64,000 bases of DNA from Iris pallida (Eukaryota > Streptophyta > Magnoliopsida > Asparagales > Iridaceae), in NCBI GenBank assembly GCA_029216955.1, contig JANAVB010015600.1:27668182-27732181 (forward strand), in the 5' to 3' direction. Both the position numbers and the translations under genes were made by a program. The notes under the pieces are model-generated. The model was not told the origin of the DNA. It ran no database searches and saw only the letters and a list, made by a program, of their open reading frames with translations. This document shows, piece by piece, positions 1-10,730 of the stretch. How positions within the stretch are numbered: position 1 is the first letter of the stretch; the number at the start of each line of letters is the position of its first letter.

Positions 1-1511
1 TTCCCTTATCTTCAAAGGCAGGAAAACTGACTCCCAGAAGGCGAGCATTGCATGCCTTCTTTTCTGCTGCTTCGGACTCAATAATCAATGAGCTCCAGTT
101 TGGAGGAGGAGTGGAGTTGAGCCAGAGCTTAACCGCAGGAAGCATGTTCATGCTGCAGGAGGAGAGGAGTGCATGTTCTGGTATACCCGGGGGCAGTCTG
201 AAGCGGGCTTGTCGGAATCATTCGATGAATGCTCGAACCGTTTCTTTTTCCTTCTGACGTACCTCTATAAGGGATGCCATCGTCATGTCTTTCCCTCCGT
301 CGTAGAAACGATCGAGGAAGAGGCATGTCAAGTCATCAAAGGAGGATATGGAGTTGTTAGGGAGGCTGCAGTACCATTCGTAAGCTACTCCTTTCAATGC
401 CCCGACAAACAGGCTGGTGAGTAGCGCGTCTTCCTTTGGGAGATGTCCCGTTTGGGACTGAAAGTACGTCAGATAACGGCCTGGAGAGTCCTTCCCATCG
501 TATGGCGTCAACGTTTGTGGTTTATACTTGGGAGGATATACCATTTTGTTCCATTCGAGGGGTAAGGTTGTGGGATCCCCATCTTCTGGCGCTCCTCCTG
601 TCTATTCTTTGACTCGAAGCGTTCACGCAAGTCTCTGATCATCTCAACCACGTCCTCCGTGGAACTGGGAGTCAGAGAAGGTGGAACAACCTGGAGTTGT
701 ACATTCGAAGGTTTCGATACTCGAGGTGCTTCGCGACAATCGGTATTCAAGGATGGCCGTTGAAGGGGCACACTTGATTCCCCGTTAGCTCTTGGGTCCG
801 GATTGATGGAAGGTGCTCTGGCTAAAGCTGACCGTATCTCGAACACTGCTTGAGTCAGTATTTGTATGGAGGCAGAGAGGGTTTTGAGTCCCCCTCTAAA
901 GTATCCATGCGTTGAACGAGGTCTGCTGGCGGAGCATCAGACTCCGTATCACCACCTCCTGTCATGTATACTGTCATGACGTAACTGGAAGTGGATGGAT
1001 CGGTTGAAGCTTCAATTTCAGCCTCGCTCTCCTGTAGAAGAGTCGCTTCTCCTGGAGTTTCATCTTGGCTACCCCCAGCTATGTTCTGGAGGATATCCTC
1101 GTCTTCGGGAGGAGGATCAACAAGGGCTCGACTACCCCCAGATATTATTTCTTCCGAAATCTTCTTTCTTGCCCGGGTGCCTTCAAACACTCCTGAGGAC
1201 GGGATAGACACCTTGGTCTTCCTCGGCTGGCTCTTGGATGAGGACGAGGTCGAGGAGTTGCTAGTCACTTTTCGGATTGACGAGGAGTTAGAGACTACGT
1301 TACAAGAACCAACCTTTAGTTTCGGCTCTTCTTCAATCGACACCTTCTTTCCGAGGCGACGCCGGAGGGGTGTTGACGATTGTAGTCGCTGGAACACAGA
1401 CTGCCTTTGTGGTGAACTGCTGTCTTGCAACGACAATTGATGGTGACCACAGCACAGGTGTGCCCTGTGAGGGGCGCATTGTGCTTGTCGGTCGGCTCTC
1501 CTGATCGGCAT
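1..1511 (-). pseudogene. gag: Gypsy gag polyprotein, frameshifted, runs off window
   Basis: Three consecutive minus-strand frames form one decayed gag. Positions 1511 to about 870 encode a Ser/Lys-rich N-terminal part with the motif SVFQRL and an acidic stretch. About 870-575 encodes a helical linker (FEIRSALA). About 560-1 holds the retrotransposon gag (capsid) core, with the segments PYDGKDSPGRYLTYFQSQTG, EWYCSLP and FLDRFYD. Capsid forms the virus-like particle that packages element RNA. Frame changes lie near 870 and 575, and the frame changes again near 220. The C-terminal part and nucleocapsid are beyond position 1. Confidence 0.75.
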
Positions 1512-2215
1512 TTGTGAATGATCATATTACGCAAATCGTTAGAGGAGAGTGCCACCTTTATAACCCTATCAGGCGCATGGCAAGGCCAAGCGTCGGGGTG
1601 ATCAAGTGAATGTTGCGCCCCCTGATCCAGTGCATAAGTCACGCCCAGATTAATAGTGGAGGAACCACATTTATAGTGACTTGAACCAGCCTCAGATGCA
1701 CAACCAATGTAGGCGCGGGGGTTCAAGACCACAGAATTTGCCTTGCATGACTTGGTTGCGAACGCAACAGATGTGCCCAAGAGAGACAAGGACTTTGAAG
1801 GTAGGCTCGTTTCTGGCGCAGAAGCACCCGAGTCAACTTTGTACAGCTTACCATCAGCAGCGTGCATGATTGTGAGCGCATGCTTCTGGTTTGCCGTTGG
1901 CATAGCACGTTTGAGGCGCATGGCCCGTACCGCCTTGGACCTCTTCGTACCAGCCCGCTGGGGCGAATAGTACTCAGAGTCCAAATTATCCTTGCCATGA
2001 TAGCGAGTGAGTCTGTCAAAGACAGAGGCCTTCTGCGGTGCACCAGAGTTCATGCGCAGGGCGTTAGACGCGCCCCTGCTCCGTCGACAAATCTTCCTTG
2101 ACTGAGAAGGAGATGGTTGGGGAATGTGGTCAGTACCATATTTTCCCGAGAGATACGCTGCACCCATGGGCACATCCTGGCTGCTGAGGGGGTCAGCGAG
2201 AAGGATAGGCTGCAT
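1316..2215 (-). pseudogene. Leader ORF upstream of gag (function unknown)
   Basis: Open frame of 299 codons between primer site and gag. It contains SVFDRL, a basic stretch and the segment DGKLYKVDSGA. That segment is repeated in a diverged copy at 4374-4793, and the reading frame is open in both, which hints at past selection on the protein. The 3' end overlaps the first gag frame. Ogre-type elements carry an additional ORF at this place, so I read it as an ORF1-like remnant. I do not recognise a domain, and the true start is unclear. Confidence 0.45.
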
Positions 2216-2248
2216 TGGCGCATCCCCTTCAGTGATGGTGCCAGGGGC

Positions 2249-2470
2249 CTACACCTTGCGCACCCAGGCTTGGCGAGTCTTCTTCGACTTTGGCAGCCGC
2301 TTCGAAGGACTTGTACTGCCTTCAGAGATGAACTCCTCATACGTCTGTTGATTGAGGCGTACGACTAGTGTCTTGTAGGAGGATCCTACCTTCACATCAT
2401 CAGATTGCGACACAGCTTTCTCATCGAAGGAGAAAGAGGTCCCCAGCAGAGTCGCCAGCTTGTTTGCCAT
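2249..2470 (-). CDS. Short ORF overlapping the primer-binding site
   Basis: A 73-codon frame whose ATG lies inside the last bases of the LTR and which reads through the primer site (residues MANKLATLLG). It is rich in Lys/Ser and ends with KTRQAWVRKV. It is probably the start of the leader ORF, separated from the 1316-2215 frame by a frameshift. No domain is recognised. A chance frame is possible. Confidence 0.3.
   Translation of the reverse strand: MANKLATLLGTSFSFDEKAVSQSDDVKVGSSYKTLVVRLNQQTYEEFISEGSTSPSKRLPKSKKTRQAWVRKV
2441..2457 (-). other. Primer-binding site (tRNA-Arg type)
   Basis: On the minus strand TGGCGACTCTGCTGGGG begins 3 nt after the LTR end. It would pair with the 3' end of a tRNA starting from the TGG/CCA end. 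Ogre-type elements use an arginine tRNA with a site of this kind. The tRNA match is from memory of the family, not computed. Confidence 0.7.
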
Positions 2471-3981
2471 TAAAATCTTTGAATTAGAATTTCAATCACA
2501 AACAGAACAGTGTTACAATGTAGGACATAGATATAGTCCTAGGAGTATACTTTTGTTTTTATCTGGATCCTGTGTCGATGGAGCGAGTGGTAATGCGTTG
2601 ACTCCGTTGACGATCTGACGACGATCTTAGGTTCTCTGAAGGTCTGGGTTGCTCTTGATGCCAGAGCTTGCGGAGGGGAAGAAGATGTTGAGTGTCTCTT
2701 CTGATCTCTATGAATGGACATGCATCTCTGTAACTCTGATGATCCCGTTCTATGTCTTTGTCCCTGTGTGTGTGGAAGAAGGAAATAATCCCTCTATTTA
2801 TAAACAGCAGGTTGAGCTGCTCATGCGCGCATATGTCGGATGCGCCTGGTCGTGGGAATGCCACGTGGCTGATGCTGGTGGGGAGAGGGCGCATGGATGA
2901 TGCGCCATGATTTATGGGTTGAATCATATATGCTACATTTATGGGCTGGCACGTGGCAGTGGAGATGATCTTTCGGTTGCTGAGATCTTGGGTGGTTAGC
3001 ACCCCTTCATAGGCTGAACTGACTCAAAGGATACGTAGCGCATGTGTTCGGCTCAAAGATCTCGACTTTGGTGGAGAAGGACCTGATGAACTGTGCCTGG
3101 GATCCAGCGCATGAGGAGATTTAGCTCGTAATCTTTAGGAATCACGAACCAGTCTGGGCGTATGGCTTTTGAGGCGCATGTTTTGGTCACATGGCAGGGG
3201 TGGCACATGCAGCGGCTTGACTTTTGTGATCAGAAGTAAGTCAGAGGCGCATGGCTTTTGAAACGCATGCACATCTTCGGACGCATGGCTGCGGAGGCGC
3301 ATGTGAGTGGTTGGTCGGCCACGTGGCTTGTAACCGACAGAGGAGAGTAATGATGACGCCGACGTTAGCGGCGCTTCATTTTCTGCAAAAGTTGCTGTCG
3401 CTCTGTCATCGAGGCATGGCTGCTGTCGTCTCAGACTTCAGCATTTAATGCTTTTTGATGGGCGATGAGCTTTTGAGTGGGCATATTGCTCTGCGTTCCA
3501 GTACTAGGCAAATAGGGATGCGTGGGGCGCATCCTTACGAGGCGCTTGGTACTGATGGGCGCGTCTGTATGATACACGGAATCTGACCTGCGCGTCTGTT
3601 GCATGGCGCATCTCCATTGGTCCGGCTGTTGAGTTCTTCGGGGCATTGATGGCTCTCTGACTTCGAAGGGGCAAATTCATCATCATAAATACAAGTTTAT
3701 TGCACTACCTTCGGGAAGGTTGCCACTTGGCGCATGGGTTTGATTTGCCCTGGCCTATAAATAGCAATAGTTTAAGAGAGTTTTGTTGCCTCTCCCTTGA
3801 CTTCTCGATGAAGATGGATTCGACTGATCCTCCTCCTTGGCAAGACGTTGTACTGTGGGTGATAGTTCTCCTTGTTCGAAGAAGCTTTGACGGTGAACTC
3901 CTTCAGAAGACTGAGATTTACCGAGTTGGAATGGACATAGCAGTTTATGTTCGAGCCGCTTGCTGGTAGTATTCTTCTACA
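2461..3981 (-). repeat. 5' LTR of the Tat/Ogre-like element
   Basis: 1521 bp, bounded by TG at 2461 and CA at 3980-3981. On the minus strand it starts TGTAGAAGAATACTACC and ends AATGGCAAACA. Both ends resemble the solo LTR at 9089-10392. A TATA box (TTTATAAATA, minus) at 2795-2804 divides a long U3 (about 2805-3981) from R-U5 (about 2461-2770). The partner LTR is outside the window, so the target duplication cannot be checked. Confidence 0.7.
2795..3740 (-). promoter_or_regulatory. LTR promoter: TATA box plus scattered GCGCATG motifs
   Basis: The TATA box lies at 2795-2804. Upstream on the minus strand, about a dozen copies of GCGCATG or close variants occur (for example near 2888, 3040, 3108, 3171, 3247, 3262, 3279, 3295, 3518, 3603 and 3728). 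They are irregularly spaced. Their placement in U3 suggests enhancer-like sites, but this is inference. Confidence 0.5.
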
Positions 3982-4257
3982 AGACTACATCGAGTGCCAA
4001 GTTGAATGCATGGTTTGGGTTTGATGTGCCTAAGCCTCATTATGATGGAAGAGCCCCATGCTGGCAGATGCGCCTGTGCGTTGACGAGGAAGTGATTCAC
4101 TCTGACGGGGCGGAGTGATGCGCTGGGAGAGTAATACGCCGGGCTGAGACGACACGGCTAGCTGAGACATCGGAGTGATGGGCCTAGTTGAGAGTAGGCT
4201 GTTACAAAGTCTTCAATTTGTATCATATTTCTGAGACGATATCGGACAGGCACAGTA
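3982..4257. other. Unassigned spacer
   Basis: 276 bp between the end of the gypsy LTR and the next LTR-like unit. A short plus-strand open stretch (residues AKLNAWFGFDVPKPHYDG) is visible, but I do not recognise it and it is not maintained. No other signal seen. Confidence 0.3.
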
Positions 4258-4373
4258 TGTTACAACTGCTGGAACACAGACTGCCTTGGTGGTGGCGACC
4301 GTAGCACAAGTATGTCCCATGAGGGGCAAGTTGTGCATGATGGTCGTCTCTCCCGATCTACGTCTGTGAGTGA

Positions 4374-4793
4374 TCACATTATGTAAATTATGTGAGGAGA
4401 TGTTGACACTCGTACCCTCTTCAGGCGCATGGCAAAGCCAAGCGTCAGGGTGAATGTATGAGTGACACTCGTACCCTCTTCAGACGCATGGCAAAGCCAA
4501 GCGTCAGAGTGAGTGTATGAGTGATGCACCCCATGATCCAGTTCCAGCGCCTGAAATGTGCCCAGATCAAAAGTAGGAGAGCAGCACGTATTGCGAGTGG
4601 AACCCACTTTATGCGCACAGCCCACGTGGGCGCATGGGTTTGACACTGCAAGATTTGTCCCCTGACTTGGTTCCAGCGCATGAAATGCACCCAAGTGGAT
4701 GGGGGATTTTGAGAGTTGACCCATTCCGGGTGCCAAAGCACCTGAGTCAACCCTGTACAGCTTACCATCAACTGTGCGTATGACTTTCAACAC
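4374..4793 (-). pseudogene. Second copy of the DGKLY-VDSGA leader ORF fragment
   Basis: 139 codons, open, with DGKLYRVDSGALAP and a tail containing DAWLCHA. It is homologous to residues of the 1316-2215 frame (DGKLYKVDSGASAP, DAWPCHA), with many substitutions but a kept frame. It includes an in-frame copy of the 59-bp duplication at 4405-4522. Function unknown. Confidence 0.4.
4405..4522. repeat. 59-bp tandem duplication
   Basis: Two adjacent copies, 4405-4463 and 4464-4522, differing at a few positions (for example GGCGCATGG against GACGCATGG). They lie in the LTR-like unit. The corresponding place in the 1.4-2.0 kb homologue has a single copy. Confidence 0.85.
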
Positions 4794-5053
4794 GTATTTT
4801 TTGTTTCGCTGCTAGCATAGCACGTTGATGGAGCATAGCTCGTGCCGCCTTGGAGTTCTTCGTACTAGCCCGCGAAGGCGCATAGTACTCATAACCCAAC
4901 TTTTTTTTGCCTTGACAGCAAGTGAAGAACTTGCAGCCAACCCAGAAGAAGAGAAGAACTACTGCAACTTTTTGTGGCTCGAACGGGCTCCCTGGATAAA
5001 TGGCTCCCTTTTCTTTATTTATTTTGGTCCCCTTTTCAAAGGAGGCAAAGGGG

Positions 5054-5107
5054 CTCTATATATAGAGTGGAATGAGACCTCTCTTCTTCTCCTTTCCGAT
5101 GTGGGAT
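5054..5107 (-). promoter_or_regulatory. USE-like element plus TATA box
   Basis: On the minus strand ATCCCACATCG (5097-5107) matches the plant snRNA upstream sequence element consensus RTCCCACATCG. The TATA box TATATATA (5057-5064) sits inside the palindrome CTCTATATATAGAG. Exactly 32 bp separate the two. The same arrangement occurs in both copia-D LTRs. Confidence 0.55.
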
Positions 5108-5141
5108 TAAAAGCAATATCCCTCTTTTTCATGCTTCTACA

Positions 5142-5310
5142 CTAGGCAAGGCTACGGTACCCACGGTCGAGTGGCCAAGGATGCGATCCAGAAGACGGCG
5201 GACGACGGAGACCACGGACGGTGAGTCACAGCGCTCGAGGCTGAGCGCTACTGTCGAAGGGGAGGGGTTAGCTACGAGGAGTCAAGCACGAGAATCGAAA
5301 GGTCGTCGTA
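5142..5310. other. Unassigned spacer
   Basis: 169 bp of GC-rich sequence between two LTR-like units. I see no coding or repeat signal in it. Confidence 0.3.
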
Positions 5311-8156
5311 TGTCACGTCCCGATTTCGTCGAATCGATAGTCGTCCCTCGGGCGTGATGCCGTACGAACCTAGTTTGTGATCGCACAAGGCATAGTCATA
5401 AGGTAATCCGAGACACGCGATCTAAGAGAGCAAGCAGACAAATTGAATCATACATTAAGTAAAGAAAAATTAATCTTTATTGATAATGGACATTATTTAC
5501 AGACTCCAGTACAGGACTCATGCCGCACGGGCTACAACATGACTCAATTACAAAAGAGTGCCAATGAGGTAGCCATTCCATACATTGCACATATCCCTTA
5601 ATATGCAACAGAGTACTCCAGTGACCTGGAATGGAGGGACGCTGAGCCATCTTCCTTGGACAGTTGAGAGTCTTCAAAAGTGGAGTTGTGGGACAAGTCT
5701 TCGACGTGCGGCCGAAGCTTCAAAATTACGAACGTCGTCGAGCTAGTTGGCGCGTCCTTCCTGATTCGCGGGACCTGCAAAGAGCGAGGATCAGTACGAT
5801 CACATGTACTAGCAAATGGCTAATTAAAATCCAAGCTCTGCCTTTGATTCAAGCAGTTTTATAAACATGTTAGCTAGCTATTTCTGTGATCTTTCTAACC
5901 ATCCTGATCGATTAGCATGTTAACATGTTTTGAGGCAAGCATATGAAATTGTATAACATTAAGCAGCTATCATATTCATCCCGTGTCACGTGCATTTGTT
6001 AAGCAGTGAAAGGGTGTGAAGGTCACTGGCAATGTCAAGCCATCACGGACTATAGCCGAGTTAGACGGCGACCCTTTCGCGACGGGGAGCGAGCCCTGTG
6101 CGAAAGTTCCCGAATAACCCATGCCGATGAAAGGTTGACGTTTGCTATACTCGTTCCTTCCAGGCCAAATTGGTCCCTTGGCCTAGACAACCGTTCGAGA
6201 AAACTACACCTTGTCGACAAGTTGTCCAATGACCGTTTTACAGAGTCTTGAAAAATTCTCTCTTTTCTAGAACCTTATCCTTTCTCTTTTATGTGCAAAA
6301 CTTAACATTTGTTTTGAACATAGTCAATTTACTCACTTAGCCATATCGTTGCGATAAATGTTAATCAATTCTTTCATTGATTTGCATATGCTAAATGGAA
6401 TTGCATAAGAAAGCATGCCTTCCATTTTCAATACCGACAGTTTGATAGCAAGTGTTTCGTGAAGAATCGTGCCACGGTTTCTTTGATTCTACACTATTAT
6501 GACAAGCATTCATTTAACTTCATATTGATTTTGAAATAGAGGGACGAGGCGAAGGAGGTCAGCCACTCGCCTTAGTCTTGCTTCAAGCGAACGACTGGTT
6601 GGCTGTACTTACGTCGCCTACGCGATCACCTGCAATCGCATAAGCAACTTATTAGAACACTGTGTAATTTAAGGAATTTCGATACGAATGCGAAGCTCGA
6701 AAATGCAAGTCACGAAAACCCATCGAAAACATTCACGAAAAATGCATTCACAAAAACCAAAGCCAAAGCCAAAGCCAAATCAAGTGCGGCATGAAAACCA
6801 GAGCAACGAGAGGTCTCTCCCGACTCAGTCGTAGAGCCAATCCTTGAGGCACAACCCGCTGAATATGGGACTTGGTTCCGAAGAAGCCATTCCATAATGT
6901 GGAATGGATCTTAATTCAACCATTCCCGTTCGATCGACTCGGTCGATTCCGGCCTATCGGTCCCGACCGAATCGATAGCGACAATGTTCATTTTCTCGTG
7001 CACCCCGTGGACAAAAGAGGCATGATATAGGGACGGAGCACTACAGCGTAAGGATCGAGGTACATACGATGATGAAGTCAGGCCTATGGCTGGCAACGAT
7101 GGCATCGGTCGCGGTGGTTGGTCGGGTCGCCGGAAGTGTTGGAGGTCGTTGCAAGGCTGTCGGTAGAGTTCAGGCATCGACGGTATGGTCTGGCCGGTGG
7201 CAGGAGTTGGAGGCAGTGGGGAATCGGCCAGGAAGCGGCCAGGATTTGGATTTAGGGCTAGGGTTAGGGTTAGAATTAAGTATTTGGGAATTGTCCTGCG
7301 GGACACATAATTAGGTGGACGTGTCCGGGGTTGTCAGGCACGGGAAAGAAATTATAGATGAAAAAAGAAAGGAAAAATAGTGGAAGTGGTGGTGATGGAC
7401 ATGGTGCACAACACGATGAGATATTTGTGGTGTTGGTGGAATTTGTGGAATAGTTGTGGAGGAAAAACAATGTGGATGCTCCCATATATATAGGGGGTGG
7501 AAACTCCTAGTGGGATAAAGGTTAGGACTTATTTAAACCCAAATAGATAATTTCACTATAAAATTTAAATCAATACAACCAAATCTAAATCCAAATTCAA
7601 ATCTAATTTAATTATAGATAAATCTACCTTTACCTTAATCTATCTAAAATAAAATCCATAAATTCAAATTAATTTAAACATCAATCAAACCATTTTAAAA
7701 TATCTTTTATGAATACTAAAATAATCATATTAATTAATTTCAAAAATAAATATTAAATATTTGAATAACCTTTTGCAGGTAAAAATAATAATTACAATTG
7801 GTTTCAAAAACTAATATATACATGAATCTAATTTCATGTTACTCACATACGAAAAATATTTATATAAATACTATTTTTGAAATTAATAACCATATTTGTA
7901 TAATAAATAAAATAACTTTTATAAGAAAATAAAACCTATGTTTTGGCAAGGAATTGCTATAACACTAAACAAAGCAAAATTTACTTTCATATAAGTATTT
8001 TGAACCAAAATATTTATTCGTTATAATTAGTAACAATTTATAGTAAAATTAATTTAGAAAATATTTTGTATCACACATTTGTACAATACCAATAAATAAA
8101 AACAAATGCCAAAATAAATTTTTAAAAAATCCTAGTGAAATTTTAGGGGGTTTACA
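5311..8156 (-). repeat. Tekay-like gypsy LTR (solo or truncated)
   Basis: 2846 bp from TGTCACGTCCCG to GGGGGTTTACA (plus reading). It resembles the 14284-17591 LTR in end sequences and layout. On the minus strand both have a TATA box (7484-7492 here), a telobox-like AACCCTAACCCTA about 210 nt further on (about 7255-7275), then a GC-rich proline-rich open stretch (6911-7306), and AT-rich U3 upstream. Flanking 5-mers TCGTA and GGACT differ, so it may be truncated or old. A short AAGCCA microsatellite lies at about 6758-6779. No retrotransposon enzyme is present. Confidence 0.55.
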
Positions 8157-8561
8157 GGACTCGGTCTCAGTACCTGATTCATGTACTCAGCTTCCGGATA
8201 CATATGCAAGTATACATTGACATTACATTCATTATAATTTAAAACTTCAATACCTGCTATGCTATATTTTATTGCTATTCATATATCTGTGCGTCCGAGC
8301 ATGACTCTGGGTGCAGCCAATTATATTTGTTGGTTATTTACTTTACAAACTTAGGCCGTTTGAGACTACCCCTGTACTGCATCGTAGATACACCGGTATC
8401 TCACAGGACCCGACACTTGTTTGGACATGATGAGATGTTACTGAGATATAGGACGTGTACCCCCCGCATCTGATCATCAATGCGACCGGGACACGTGACG
8501 GTATAGTTCATGCAAGCTATCTTTGTCATTATATATACTGGACTTCATATTAGGATTGAGT
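8157..8561. other. Unassigned AT-rich spacer
   Basis: About 400 bp between the LTR end and the first recognisable copia-A codons. It has no open frame of note and no repeat partner that I could find in the window. The start of copia-A homology (about 8562) is approximate. Confidence 0.3.
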
Positions 8562-8980
8562 ATGTTGAGGAATCGATAACATATTTAGCTATGCAGTAGC
8601 TACTGAAATATTAAAGGACAACGATAATTGTGAAAATGAACCACATAGTATAAATGAATATCGACAAAAAAAGATTGGCCGATCTGGAAAGATGATATTC
8701 AAGCAGAATTAAAATCTTTAGAAAAATGTGGTATGTTTGGACCAATAGTGGAAACACCAAAGGGCATAAACCATGTTGGTTTAAAATGGGTGTTTCGTGA
8801 GAAAACGAAATAAGAGAAACGAATTTGAAAATATAAAGCCCAACTTGTAGCACAGGATTTCTGTCTAGGACCTGGAATTGACTACGTTGAGACATGCTCT
8901 CCAGTTACGGATGTCATTTTTAGATATCTAATTAGTCTCACAGTTTCTAAAAATCTTGATATAAGATTTATGGATGTTAT
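8562..8980 (+). pseudogene. pol: Copia-A pol: start of reverse transcriptase
   Basis: The plus strand encodes a decayed Ty1/copia RT N-terminus: NEPHSINEYRQK, then WPIWKDDIQAELKSLEKCGM, GLKWVFREKTK, YKAQLVAQDFCLGPGIDY and finally FMDVI. A frameshift lies in the A-run near 8672 and a stop follows REKTK. The frame breaks at 8980 where copia-B inserted, and resumes at 23444 with TVYLYGDLDTDIY. Together this is the usual MDVxTAYLYG motif of copia RT. This is the oldest element of the nest. Confidence 0.85.
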
Positions 8981-9088
8981 TGTAGAACCCTAGAGGGGTG
9001 TGAATAGGGAAATAAAATAATTTAAGCACAAGAAACAATATATGTTAAATAAAAAGAGAGAGTAAGAAGATCAAACACAAGATGTATC

Positions 9089-10392
9089 TGTTTTCCATTG
9101 ATTATAAAAGAACAGAATAATTTTATGGGAGGACTGGACTTTTACTTCACAATACAAACTCGCTCGTACAAAGAGAGCCTAGGAACAAAACCTAGGAAAA
9201 GTAATCTAAGTACAATTGTTTAGTTTTTTTCTTGGGGGGGTGACGGTAGAGGCTCGGGAGAGTGCTATCAACTCTGCCTTACTACTTGGACGATCGGACG
9301 TCGCTTTGGCTCTGGTGAAGAAATGCTCTTGCTGGGTGCCCTTTGCTCTATATCTCTCTCTGTGTCTCCGCCGCTCTCTGTCCAGGGTTTTGCAAGGGAA
9401 TGGCCCCTTGCTATTTATAGGACTTTGTGATAAGTAGGGTGTACAGTAATTGCTCCTTAAAAAATGGACGGTTAGGGATTAGTTAAGATTAGCCTTGATC
9501 TTGTTTGTTGGAAATCAATCTGGGCTATTATGTTGATTGTAACAAATCTGCATTGTTTGTTGGAAATTGATCTGGGTAGTTATATTGATTGCAATAAATA
9601 TGCATTATGATGATTTGTTGATAGCAGCAAATCCGAGTGGATAAGTCTTGGTCAATCTTCTGCTACGTGTCCCAACCGCCGTTATGCTGAGAGCCGTATG
9701 AACGCGGGTGAATAAGTCTTAGTCGATCTTCTGCCACGTATCCCAACTGCCCTTATGCTGCGAGCCGCATAGACGGGACGTCCTGGCAGAGCCGCATGAG
9801 TGTGGCCCCGACTACCGAGCCGCATGAAGGTGGCAGCCGCATGAGAGTCACAGCCGCATAAGAGTGAACCCCAAATGAACCGCATAAGGGTGGCCCCCAC
9901 AATCCGAGCCGCATGAGAGTGGCAGCCGTATGGGATTGGCCTCCAACTGAACCGCATAAGGGTGGCCTCCACAATCCGAGCCGCATGAGGGTGGCAGCCG
10001 CATAAGGGTGAACCCCCAACTGAACTGCATAAAGGTGGTCTGGGCGGTCCGCATAGTGAGCTTCTTTGGACTTTGTGGACTGTGCTGGCTGTCTCAGAGA
10101 TTTTCTCGTCTTTTGAGGAGCCTGACGCGTCTTCTCATTATGTCAGAGCCGTCAGAGCTGTCACTTTATGTCAGAGCATTAAATGGCCAGCTGCATGAAG
10201 TAATTATGGCTAGCTGTCATCGGCCTGTTTTGAGCCGCATGAGGCCACGTGGCTCTTCCTGAGCCGCATAAAGTCCCTGAGCCGCATGCGGCTCTCTAGG
10301 TCTTTCTGAGTTGGATAAGATTCTTCGAGCTTTTGAGCCGCATGTTGAGTCTGGGCCGCATATGAATTATTATTCTTTTTCATGCTTCTACA
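9089..10392 (-). mobile_element. Solo LTR of a Tat/Ogre-like element
   Basis: 1304 bp from TGTTTTCC to CTTCTACA, flanked by perfect 5-bp duplications GTATC (9084-9088 and 10393-10397). On the minus strand it starts TGTAGAAGCATGAAAAAGA and ends AATGGAAAACA, much like the LTR at 2461-3981. There is a TATA box CTATAAATAG (minus) at 9411-9420, and no coding region. It is a recombined LTR left after excision of the internal part. Confidence 0.85.
9690..10362 (-). repeat. GAGCCGCATGAG repeat array in the solo LTR U3
   Basis: About 19 imperfect copies of a GAGCCGCATGAG/CAGCCGCATAAG motif. They are dense at 9765-10030 and sparser to 10362. All lie upstream of the TATA box on the minus strand. The core GCCGCATG is related to the GCGCATG motif in the LTR at 2461-3981. 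Confidence 0.8.
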
Positions 10393-10730
10393 GTATCCTG
10401 GTATCCTCGCTAGAGGCAATCCAGTCCCGAAAATCTCTCCGGCTTAAATCCATTATTTAATAAAATAGTACACACGAGTTTGGATCCGAAGAACTCGCCA
10501 ACTTCAACACACGAGTTTTCTTACGAAGGCTCGCCAATTTCAAAGTAAAAAAGAAGAGAACTTGTTGATCTTCTAACACTTAAAGGTCAAAATTTACAAC
10601 TCTTAAATACTCTAGCACTTTGGGAGAGCATGACAATTAAAAGCTTGGTAGAGTATTAATGGTGGAGCTCTTGGTTGTTTGAAAAATTTATGGCAAGAGT
10701 TGATGAGCCTTCAAGAGAGAGAAGGCTTTC

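Larger units (their letters stand above)
1..3981 (-). mobile_element. Ty3/gypsy LTR retrotransposon (Tat/Ogre-like), 5' part
   Basis: Minus-strand element entering from the left window edge. Reading leftwards there is an LTR (2461-3981), a 3-nt gap, a primer-binding site with the sequence TGGCGACTCTGCTGGGG (2441-2457), a leader ORF region and a gag. A primer site of this type (arginine tRNA) and an extra ORF before gag are known from Ogre/Tat elements. Protease, RT, integrase and the second LTR lie outside the window. Gag is broken into three frames, so this copy is defective. Lineage is inferred from the primer site and layout, since RT is not visible. Confidence 0.75.
4258..5141 (-). repeat. 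LTR-like unit related to the Tat/Ogre leader region
   Basis: 884 bp bounded by TG and CA. On the minus strand it starts TGTAGAAGCATGAAAAAGA, almost the same start as the solo LTR at 9089-10392, and ends CAGTTGTAACA. Its distal two thirds (about 4261-4930) align with the leader region at about 1379-2000 of the neighbouring element. Its proximal part (about 4990-5141) carries a USE/TATA promoter like that of the copia-D LTR. The flanking 5-mers (CAGTA, CTAGG) do not match, so the boundaries or a simple insertion are not proven. It may be a chimeric non-autonomous unit. Confidence 0.45.

Noticed and set aside
7250..7276. Interstitial telomere repeat (TTAGGG words)
   Set aside because: Only about three degenerate copies, with plant telomere being TTTAGGG. 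It is better read as a telobox-like word in an LTR leader.
5311..8156. Clean solo LTR with target duplication
   Set aside because: The flanking 5-mers TCGTA and GGACT do not match, so only an LTR-like segment is claimed.
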